From the NCBI GenBank assembly GCA_963702705.1, contig CAVPDR010000006.1, positions 1 through 64,000 on the forward strand: 64,000 nt of DNA, read 5' to 3'. Origin of the DNA: VRUE01 sp963702705. Its GTDB lineage: Bacteria; Actinomycetota; Thermoleophilia; Solirubrobacterales; 70-9. Position numbers and translations under genes: made by a program. Every line of letters starts with the position of its first letter. Positions within the stretch are counted from its first letter, which is position 1. Positions 8,007 through 14,178 of this stretch are shown here, piece after piece. A model generated the notes under the pieces. The model was given only the letters and a program-made list of their open reading frames with translations. It did no database searches and was not told where the DNA came from.

Positions 8007-9344
8007 CTAGACGAGCAGGGCGCCCTCCATCACGCCCGCTGCGCGGAGGTCGCGGTACCAGCGCTCGACCGGGTGCTCCTTGACGAAGCCGTGGCCGCCG
8101 AGCAGCTGCACTCCTTCGGAGCCGATCTGCATCCCCTTCTGGGCGCAGAGCCGGCGGGCCATCGCCGCCTCGCGGGCGAAGTCCTGGCCCTGGTCGGCAC
8201 GGCTGGCGGCGCGGTAGGTGGCGAGCCGCATGCCTTCGGACTCGATGCCGATGTCGGATACCGCGAAGGCGACGCCCTGGCGGTTGGAGATCGGTTCGCC
8301 GAAGGCGACGCGCTCGTTGACGTACTGCTTGACGTAGTCGAGGGTCGCCTGGGCGGTGCCGATGGCCAGCGAGCACCAGGCGATGCGGGCCCGCTGCACG
8401 CACTCGACGTAGTCCTCGCGCTTGCCCTCGCCGAGCAGGCTGCCGGCGGGCAGCTTCACGTCCTCGAGTAGAAGGCGGCCGGTGGCGGCGGGGCGTAGCC
8501 CCATCGCCGGCTCCTCCTCGACCGTGAGCCCGGAGATGCCCGACTCGATCACGAAGAGCGCCGGGCCGATGCCTTCGGCCTCGGCGCCGACGATGAAGAG
8601 CTCGCACTCGGTGGGCCGGGCGAGCAGCGACTTGGTGCCGCTGAGGACCCAGTCCTGACCATCCTTGCGCGCCGTCGTCTCCAGCTTCAGCGGGTCGAAC
8701 AGCGGCCGCGGCTCGAGGATCGCCAGCGCCGCGGCCGGGGTGTCCTCTCCGGTGAACGCGGGCAGGTAGGTCGCCTCCTGCTCGGCCGTGCCCCAGTGGC
8801 CGATCGCCGTGGCGACGGCGCCGGGAGCCAGTGCCGCGTAAGCGATCCCCATGTCGCCGTGGGCCAGCGCCTCGCCGATCAGGACGCTGGTTACGGCGGC
8901 CTGCTCGTGCATCACGCCACCCAGCTCCTCGGGAACGCCGAGCATGTTGACGCCGAGCTCATTGGCCTGCGAGAGCAGCTCGGCCGGCGCGGCCTTGTCG
9001 AAGTCGGCCTGCTTGGCGACGGGCCGGACCTTTGCCTCGGCGAAGTCGCGGACGCCTTCCTGCAGCATCTGCTGCTCATCATCGGGGCTGATGTCGAAGA
9101 GGGCGCGGGGCTTGCCCGGGCTCTGCCGCGCCGGCCCGGTCAGCTTCTGCGCCGCCTTGAAGGTGCGCCCGGCGGCGGTTGCCGAGCGGAAGCCGTTCTT
9201 GGTACCGGTGAACAGCGCGCGCTCGACCTGCTTGCGGATGCGGATGCGGTCGAGCAGGTCTGAGCCGGCCAGTTTGTTGAGCCAGCGCAGGCCGAGCCCC
9301 ATGCTGCGCTCGGCCACGCCCTTGTCGTCGGTCGCGGTGGGCAT
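8007..9344 (-). CDS. Acyl-CoA dehydrogenase-like protein with N-terminal extension
   Basis: 445 aa, ATG preceded by a strong GGAGGAAG site. About 75 residues of basic helix-rich extension (LRWLNKLAGSDLLDRIRIRK...) precede the acyl-CoA dehydrogenase N-domain (FAEAKVRPVAKQADFDK, LGVPEELGGV). The usual Thr/Ser FAD motif is replaced by AILEPRPLFDPLKLETTA, so the flavin loop is degenerate. The C-terminus ends at VMEGALLV, retaining the Glu at the catalytic-base position but lacking the usual last helix. It starts 2 bp after the MaoC gene ends, so the genes are co-translated. It may be a partner subunit of the next acyl-CoA dehydrogenase rather than an independent enzyme. Confidence 0.88.
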   Translation of the reverse strand: MPTATDDKGVAERSMGLGLRWLNKLAGSDLLDRIRIRKQVERALFTGTKNGFRSATAAGRTFKAAQKLTGPARQSPGKPRALFDISPDDEQQMLQEGVRDFAEAKVRPVAKQADFDKAAPAELLSQANELGVNMLGVPEELGGVMHEQAAVTSVLIGEALAHGDMGIAYAALAPGAVATAIGHWGTAEQEATYLPAFTGEDTPAAALAILEPRPLFDPLKLETTARKDGQDWVLSGTKSLLARPTECELFIVGAEAEGIGPALFVIESGISGLTVEEEPAMGLRPAATGRLLLEDVKLPAGSLLGEGKREDYVECVQRARIAWCSLAIGTAQATLDYVKQYVNERVAFGEPISNRQGVAFAVSDIGIESEGMRLATYRAASRADQGQDFAREAAMARRLCAQKGMQIGSEGVQLLGGHGFVKEHPVERWYRDLRAAGVMEGALLV

Positions 9345-9346
9345 TT

Positions 9347-10300
9347 CTACTTCCTCCCGTCGTTGGTTTGGGTCTCGAGCGGCTCGATGTGGCCGTTGAG
9401 GTGCGGTGTGCCGCGCTTTGCGTCACGCACCGCGAAGTCGATTCGGTCTCCATCCGAGGCGGCGGCGAACTCGACCCGGCCCGGAAGCAGGATCGGCTTG
9501 CGGAAGCGGACCTCGGTCGCGAAGGCGTCGGGCAGGCGGGACTCCAGCGCCGCCAGGCAGCGCGCCTTTGTCCACATCCCGTGGGCGATCGCGCCGGGGA
9601 AGCCGAGCGGCTTGGCGCTCAGCGAGTGCATGTGGATCGGGTTGCGATCGCCGGAGACGGAGGCGTAGCGGCGGCCCAGGTCGCCGCCGAGCCTCCACTC
9701 GGCACCAGCGACCAGTGCCCCCTCGGGAACTGCATCAAATTTCCTATCTGGCGGATTTGAAATTTGATGCAGTTCGGGGTTCTCGTCCTTGGGGTTGTCG
9801 TCGGAGTTGCCCCCGCGGCGCAGCATCGTGCTCGTGCTCTCCCAGACCAGCTCGCCGTCCACCGTGACCGCTGTGATCAGCGAGAAGGTGCGGCCCTTGG
9901 AGTGCGGCTGCAGTTTCGTCGGCCGCACGTTGATCGCCAGCTCTTCGCCGCTGCCGATGCGGCGGTGCTGCTCGATCCGGTTCTCGACGTGGACCAGGCC
10001 GACGGCGCCGAAGGGGAAGCTGCCATCCGCCATCACCGCCATGTGCAGGGGGAAGGCGAGCACGTGCGGGTAGGTGGGGGGGAGGTGGTCGCGCAGAGCG
10101 AAGCCGCAGACCTTCGCGTAGGCGGCGACGTCCTCCGGCTTGGCCCGCACCCCGCCGAGGTCCAACTCGAGGTCGGGGATCTCGCCACCGCCCCCGGGGA
10201 CGAAGGGCAGCAGCGAGGCGCCGGGGATCATCGGCGCCGCGGCGCGGGCGTAGAGCGGCAGGATGCTGGGCGAGCTTTCGAGCGTCCGCGCCGTCATCAC
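9347..10300 (-). CDS. MaoC-type double hot-dog (R)-3-hydroxyacyl-thioester dehydratase (HtdX-like) carrying an inserted palindrome
   Basis: 317 aa. Start GTG at 10298-10300 or ATG at 10295-10297; both overlap the fabG4-type stop, so translation is coupled. An N-terminal hot-dog domain (residues 1 to about 165) precedes a C-terminal hot-dog with the hydratase-2 signature: catalytic Asp and His in GDRNPIHMHS, then GFPGAIAHGMW. It would hydrate or dehydrate enoyl/(R)-3-hydroxyacyl thioesters next to the reductase and thiolase, as HtdX does in mycobacteria. At about residues 176-191, in the linker between the two domains, the frame passes through a 49-bp palindrome (9727-9775) and gains ELHQISNPPDRKFDAV. 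The same peptide type is found in PabB. Confidence 0.92.
   Translation of the reverse strand: MMTARTLESSPSILPLYARAAAPMIPGASLLPFVPGGGGEIPDLELDLGGVRAKPEDVAAYAKVCGFALRDHLPPTYPHVLAFPLHMAVMADGSFPFGAVGLVHVENRIEQHRRIGSGEELAINVRPTKLQPHSKGRTFSLITAVTVDGELVWESTSTMLRRGGNSDDNPKDENPELHQISNPPDRKFDAVPEGALVAGAEWRLGGDLGRRYASVSGDRNPIHMHSLSAKPLGFPGAIAHGMWTKARCLAALESRLPDAFATEVRFRKPILLPGRVEFAAASDGDRIDFAVRDAKRGTPHLNGHIEPLETQTNDGRK
9727..9775. repeat. 49-bp palindromic element, copy 2, inside the MaoC hydratase gene
   Basis: 17-bp perfect arms (9727-9743 and 9759-9775) sharing GAACTGCATCAAATT with all other copies. Relative to them, stem positions 16 and 17 change from C-G and T-A to T-A and C-G on both sides at once, so pairing is kept. 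The loop on the minus strand (AATCCGCCAGATAG) matches the pabB copy, so this one is sense-oriented to its host. Confidence 0.95.
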
Positions 10301-11622
10301 GCCCCCAGCAGGTTCTGACCGCAGACGCGGACCACGTTGCCGTTGACCGCGGTCGAGGCCGGGCTGGCGAACCAGGCGATCGTCTCGGCGACGTCGACCG
10401 GCAGGCCGCCCTGGGAGAGGCTGCTGAGCCGGCGGCCGGCTTCGCGCGGGGCGATTGGCATCGCCGCCGTCATCTGGGTCTCGATGAAGCCCGGCGCGAC
10501 CGCGTTGATCGTCACGCCGCGCTCGGCGAGCTCGGGCGCCATCGCCTCGACCATGCCGATCACGCCGGCCTTCGAGGCCGCGTAGTTGGTCTGACCGGAG
10601 TTGCCGGCGATGCCGCTCATCGAGGAGACGCAGACGATGCGGCCGTTGGGGCGCAGCAGCCCGCTCGCCAGCAGCTCGTCGTCGATCCGCTCCTCGCTGG
10701 AGAGGTTGATCTCCATCAGCGAGGACCAGCGCTCCTCAGGCATCTTGGCGATCGTGCGATCGCGGGTGACGCCGGCGTTGTGGACGACGATGTCGACGCC
10801 GCCGCCGAGTCGCTCGGCGATCTGGGCCGGCGCGTCCGCGGCGGCGATGTCGAGCTCGATCGTCTCCGCCTCGAGCCGCTCGGCGACCTTGCCAAGGTCA
10901 GCCGAGAGCGCCGGCACGTCGAGCAGGACCAGGTCGGCCCCGTCGCGGCGCAGCGTCGTCGCGATCGCCTCGCCGATGCCGCGCGAGGCGCCGGTGACCA
11001 GCGCCAGCTTGCCGGCGAGTGGTTGTTCCCAGTCGATCTCGGGAGTTGCGGCGACCGCCTTGCCGACCGTCACCACCTGGCCGGAGACGTAGGCCGAGCG
11101 CGGCGAGAGCAGGAAGCGCAGGGTGGAGGCGAGCTCGCCCTCCGCGCCTGGCTCGACCAGAGCCAGCTGCACGGTCGAGCCCTTGCCGCCGACCTCCTTG
11201 GCGAGCGAGCGCGTGAAGCCCTCGAGCGCCCGCTGCGCGGTGGCGGCGCGGGCCGAGCCCGCCTGTGCCGGCGGCATGCCGAGCACGACGACGCGACCGC
11301 TGTGCTGCAGGCGGCCGACCGCGGGATAGAAGAAGCGCTGCAGCTCGACCAGCTCGGTCGAGTCAGCGATCCCGGTGGCGTCGAAGATGAGCGCCTTGGC
11401 CGGGCCCTCGGCGCCGGCCCGTTCGGCTTTGATCTGATCGAGGAAGGCCGAGATCGCCTTGCCGAGCCGCCCGCCTGGGGCGGCGCCGGAGAGCACCCGA
11501 CCGGAGACGACCGGAGCGCCGGCCTTGTAGCGATCGAGCTCGACCGGCCGCGGCAGCCCGAGCTGCTTGGCAACCGTGTAGACAACGGGAGCGTTGACGA
11601 CCTGTGAGTAACGGTCACTCAT
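10297..11622 (-). CDS. fabG4: 3-oxoacyl-thioester reductase, high-molecular-weight FabG (FabG4 type)
   Basis: 441 aa. The ATG at 11620-11622 has a GGAGGTG site 4-5 nt upstream, which rejects the 28-residue longer frame. It has two tandem Rossmann domains. The N-terminal one (about 1-215) is degenerate and lacks the YxxxK pair. The C-terminal SDR domain has the cofactor motif VTGASRGIG, NNAG-equivalent HNAGVTRD, catalytic Ser (VSSMSGIAG) and YAASK (Tyr and Lys). This two-domain layout is that of mycobacterial FabG4, an NADH-dependent reductase of 3-oxoacyl-CoA/ACP. It is coupled to the MaoC gene by stop/start overlap and lies 73 bp after the thiolase, so the three could interconvert acetoacetyl-CoA and crotonyl-CoA. 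Confidence 0.93.
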   Translation of the reverse strand: MSDRYSQVVNAPVVYTVAKQLGLPRPVELDRYKAGAPVVSGRVLSGAAPGGRLGKAISAFLDQIKAERAGAEGPAKALIFDATGIADSTELVELQRFFYPAVGRLQHSGRVVVLGMPPAQAGSARAATAQRALEGFTRSLAKEVGGKGSTVQLALVEPGAEGELASTLRFLLSPRSAYVSGQVVTVGKAVAATPEIDWEQPLAGKLALVTGASRGIGEAIATTLRRDGADLVLLDVPALSADLGKVAERLEAETIELDIAAADAPAQIAERLGGGVDIVVHNAGVTRDRTIAKMPEERWSSLMEINLSSEERIDDELLASGLLRPNGRIVCVSSMSGIAGNSGQTNYAASKAGVIGMVEAMAPELAERGVTINAVAPGFIETQMTAAMPIAPREAGRRLSSLSQGGLPVDVAETIAWFASPASTAVNGNVVRVCGQNLLGA

Positions 11623-11639
11623 CTCACACCTCCGGATTC

Positions 11640-11695
11640 GCGCCCAAATCGCCACGGATTCGAACACCCGGAAGTCACCGTGTCGATTTGGGCGC
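11640..11695. repeat. Inverted repeat between thiolase and FabG4-type gene
   Basis: 18-nt arms 11640-11657 and 11678-11695 (GCGCCCAAATCG...) with one mismatch and a 20-nt loop. It begins immediately after the thiolase stop codon and ends about 18 nt upstream of the next start, leaving room for its ribosome-binding site. It may adjust relative expression within the operon by partial termination or mRNA processing. Confidence 0.75.
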
Positions 11696-12988
11696 TCATA
11701 GCGCACCTCCGGCGCTCTCGAGCATCGCGACGACGCCTTGGCCGCCGGCGGCGCAGATGCTGATCACGCCGCGGCCCTTGCCGTCTTCGGACAGCTGTTT
11801 GGCGAGGCCGGCGACGATCCGCCCGCCGGTCGCGGCAAACGGGTGGGCGGCGGCGAGCGAGCCACCGTTGACGTTGAGCTTGTCCCGGTCGATCGAGCCC
11901 AGCGGCTTGTCCCGTCCGAGCTTCGCCTTACAGAACTCCGGGTCCTCCCAGGCCTTCAGCGTGCAGAGCACCTGGGCGGCGAAGGCCTCGTGAATCTCGT
12001 AGTAGTCGAACTCGCCGAGGCCGATGCCGGCGCGGTCAAGCATCGTCGGCATCGCGTAGGCGGGCGCCATCAGCAGCCCTTCGCGCTTGTGGACGTGGTC
12101 GACCGCCGCGGTCTGGCCCTCGGTGATGTAGGCGAGGATCGGTAGGTCGCGCTCCTTCGCCCACTCCTCGCTGGCGAGCAGCACCGCCGAGGCGCCGTCG
12201 CTGAGCGGGGTCGAGTTGGCCGCGGTCATCGTTCCCTCTGGGCCGCCGAAAACGGGCCTCAGCTTCGCCAGCTTCTCGAGGCTGGAGTCCGGCCGCAGGT
12301 TCTGGTCGCGCTCGAGCCCGAGGTAGGGGGTGAGCAGGTCGTCGAGGAAGCCACGCTCGTAGGCGGCGGCGAGGTTCTCGTGGCTGGCGACGGTGAGCTC
12401 GTCCTGCTCGGCGCGGCCGATGTCCCAATCGGTCGCCATGATCGCGCAGTGCTCGCCCATCGAGAGGCCGGTGCGGGGCTCCTCGTTGCGCGGGATCGCG
12501 GGCACGATGTGGCCGGGCCGGACCCGGGTCAGCGTGCGCAGCTTGCCCGCGGTCGAGCCCTGGCGGTTGGCTTCGAGCAGCGTCTCGCGCAGCTGCTCGT
12601 TGAGCGCGATCGGTGCGTCGGAGGTGGTGTCGGCGCCGCAGGCGATGCCGGAGTCGATCTGTCCCAGGGCGATCTTGTTGGCGACGAGGATCGTCGTCTC
12701 CAGCCCGGTGCCGCAGGCCTGCTGCACGTCATAGGCAGGGGTCTCTGGGGCGAGGCGGGTGCTGAGCACGCTCTCACGGGCGAGGTCGCGGTCGCGAGAG
12801 TGCTTGAGCACGGCGCCGCCGGCGACCTCGCCGAGCCGCTCGCCGTCGAGGCCGAAGCGGTCGATCAGCCCGTCGAGGGCTGCGGTCAGCATGTCCTGGT
12901 TGGACGCGTGCGAGTAAACGGAGTTCGAGCGCGCGAAGGGAATCCGGTTGCCGCCGATGACGGCGACCCGGCGTGGCTTATCGATCAA
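11696..12988 (-). CDS. fadA2: Acetyl-CoA acetyltransferase / 3-ketoacyl-CoA thiolase (FadA2/FadI type)
   Basis: 430 aa, TTG start overlapping the TetR stop by sharing TTGA, so expression is coupled to the regulator. Thiolase fold: nucleophilic Cys in VQQACGTGLE (about residue 90), the loop domain, NSTPLSDGASA, active-site His in NGGSLAAAHPFAATGGR, and the second Cys in CAAGGQG (the usual CxGGG is varied, as in FadI-like thiolases). It catalyses reversible condensation of acetyl-CoA to acetoacetyl-CoA or thiolysis of longer 3-ketoacyl-CoA. The same gene order (thiolase, FabG4, MaoC and an acyl-CoA dehydrogenase nearby) is known in mycobacteria, which supports the names. Downstream CCR genes suggest the biosynthetic direction is possible. 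Confidence 0.92.
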   Translation of the reverse strand: MIDKPRRVAVIGGNRIPFARSNSVYSHASNQDMLTAALDGLIDRFGLDGERLGEVAGGAVLKHSRDRDLARESVLSTRLAPETPAYDVQQACGTGLETTILVANKIALGQIDSGIACGADTTSDAPIALNEQLRETLLEANRQGSTAGKLRTLTRVRPGHIVPAIPRNEEPRTGLSMGEHCAIMATDWDIGRAEQDELTVASHENLAAAYERGFLDDLLTPYLGLERDQNLRPDSSLEKLAKLRPVFGGPEGTMTAANSTPLSDGASAVLLASEEWAKERDLPILAYITEGQTAAVDHVHKREGLLMAPAYAMPTMLDRAGIGLGEFDYYEIHEAFAAQVLCTLKAWEDPEFCKAKLGRDKPLGSIDRDKLNVNGGSLAAAHPFAATGGRIVAGLAKQLSEDGKGRGVISICAAGGQGVVAMLESAGGAL

Positions 12989-13644
12989 CTGCGATCACCT
13001 TTCGGTTTGGGTCGGGAGGACTTGGCAGATGGGGTGGAGCGCAGGCGCAGGCCAGGCTCGATCGTCGCGATCAGTAGCTCGGCTGCATCGGAGGCCGAGG
13101 TCGCCTCGGTTCGAAGCCACCAGCGCGCCAGCGCCTCGGCGGCGCCGAGCAGGGCGGCGGAGAGCGCCTCGACTTCGATCTGCGCCGCGTCGCGCTGTTT
13201 CGCCGGGAGTTCGGCGAGTAGGGATTCGGCGACCAGGGAGATCAGGCGGCCGCGATATTCGGCGACCCGGTCGGCGACCTCGCCGCTGTGGGGAAGGGTC
13301 TCGTCGAAGAGCACGGCCCAGGCGTCGCGGTCGGCGTCGAGGAAGGCGAAGAAGGCGCGCAGCCCCTCGTTGAGCGCCTCGCTCGGGCCGCTCGCGTCGC
13401 CGACCGTCTCGAGGATCGTCTTAACCAGCGCGTCGCCGGAGCGCTTCATGCAGGCGATGTAGAGGCGCTCCTTGTTGCCGAAGTAGTTGTAGAGCAGCGG
13501 CTTGGTCACGCCGACGGCAGCGGCGACCTCGTCCATCGTCACGTCGCCGTAGCCGCGCTCGGCGAAGAGTCCGTGGGCGGCGACCAGCGCCTGCTCCATG
13601 CGGTCGGCCTTCGAGAGGCGGGAGCGAGTTGGCGATGCGGCCAT
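12985..13644 (-). CDS. TetR-family transcriptional regulator of the thiolase operon
   Basis: 219 aa, ATG start. The N-terminal TetR helix-turn-helix (about residues 13-60) reads AHGLFAERGYGDVTMDEVAAAVGVTKPLLYNYFGNKERLY, the family consensus. The C-terminal helical domain would bind an effector, plausibly an acyl-CoA given the operon. The C-terminus is basic (KSSRPKPKGDRS). It is the first gene of the leftward operon; its stop overlaps the thiolase start by four bases. An AT-rich 14-bp perfect palindrome 20 bp upstream (13664-13677) is the likely operator, implying autoregulation of the whole operon. Confidence 0.93.
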   Translation of the reverse strand: MAASPTRSRLSKADRMEQALVAAHGLFAERGYGDVTMDEVAAAVGVTKPLLYNYFGNKERLYIACMKRSGDALVKTILETVGDASGPSEALNEGLRAFFAFLDADRDAWAVLFDETLPHSGEVADRVAEYRGRLISLVAESLLAELPAKQRDAAQIEVEALSAALLGAAEALARWWLRTEATSASDAAELLIATIEPGLRLRSTPSAKSSRPKPKGDRS

Positions 13645-13663
13645 CGGTGGCTACGTTACCCGG

Positions 13664-13677
13664 ATATAAATTTATAT
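13664..13677. promoter_or_regulatory. Putative TetR operator
   Basis: Perfect palindrome ATATAAATTTATAT, extremely AT-rich against a high-GC background, 20 bp upstream of the tetR ATG. Position and symmetry fit an operator overlapping the promoter; no experimental support. Confidence 0.55.
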
Positions 13678-13709
13678 ATGCGTAATGTGATTGAACTCAC
13701 CTAGAGGAC

Positions 13710-13867
13710 GGAGAGAGGAGCCCGGTCGCCCTCCAGTCGAATTGATGTCGCACGCGCCTGCGGCGCTTAGCTCCGAATCTCCAGCGCGGCTAACGCCGCG
13801 CAATAACCGGAATGCTTTTCCGCCGCTTCGCGACATTCGACTGGAGGGCGACCGGGCTCCTCTCTCC
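13710..13867. repeat. Hairpin element D: conserved core with unique 32-bp arms
   Basis: Perfect arms 13710-13741 and 13836-13867 (GGAGAGAGGAGCCCGGTCGC...). The core 13739-13838 begins GAATTGATGTCGCACGCG, continues to GCGGCGCTTAGC, contains a 7-bp hairpin GCGCGGC-TAAC-GCCGCGC (13784-13801) and ends CCGCTTCGCGACATTC. The same core appears inverted in element E, where the outer arms are completely different. Confidence 0.9.
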
Positions 13868-14018
13868 ACGCGCCCTAGAGATCTCAAGCTTCGGAGCGGT
13901 AGCGCGGAACCAGAAAGCTTCGAACCCAAGCTGCGAAATCGAAGCTCGGAAGAGCTTCAAGCGGAGAAGGCTTTCTCGCCGGGTCTCTTATCGAAGCTTC
14001 GTGCGCTTTGAGAGGGGG

Positions 14019-14157
14019 TGGCGGGTGCGCCTCCGGGGGAATGTCGCGAAGCGGCCGCTGCACTCGTGCTTCTGGGCGCGGCGCAGCCGCGCTCTTCAAT
14101 TGTCGCTAAGCGCCGCAGGCGCGTGCGACATCAATTCCCCCGGAGGCGCACCCGCCA
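14019..14157. repeat. Hairpin element E: same core inverted, different 21-bp arms
   Basis: Arms 14019-14039 and 14137-14157 (GGCGGGTGCGCCTCCGGGGG) pair perfectly. The core 14039-14137, read on the minus strand, shares its first 33 and last 16 bases with element D and has the same internal hairpin GCGCGGC-N3-GCCGCGC (14076-14092). It lies just downstream of the MMPL gene, so it would be transcribed as its 3' end. Confidence 0.9.
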
Positions 14158-14178
14158 TCCCCGCGCGGGAGCGTGGGG

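Larger units (their letters stand above)
13645..14178. other. 534-bp gene-free stretch between MMPL 3' end and tetR 5' end
   Basis: No supported gene. From left to right it holds the AT-rich tetR operator/promoter (13650-13690), hairpin element D (13710-13867), a 150-bp spacer with repeated AAGCTT/GAAGCTTCG-like words (about 13884, 13916, 13993), and hairpin element E (14019-14157) ending 22 bp before the MMPL stop. Frames in the track here do not resemble any protein and run through the palindromes. Confidence 0.8.

Noticed and set aside
12380..13462. 360-aa plus-strand frame across thiolase and tetR
   Set aside because: Antisense shadow of two clear genes.
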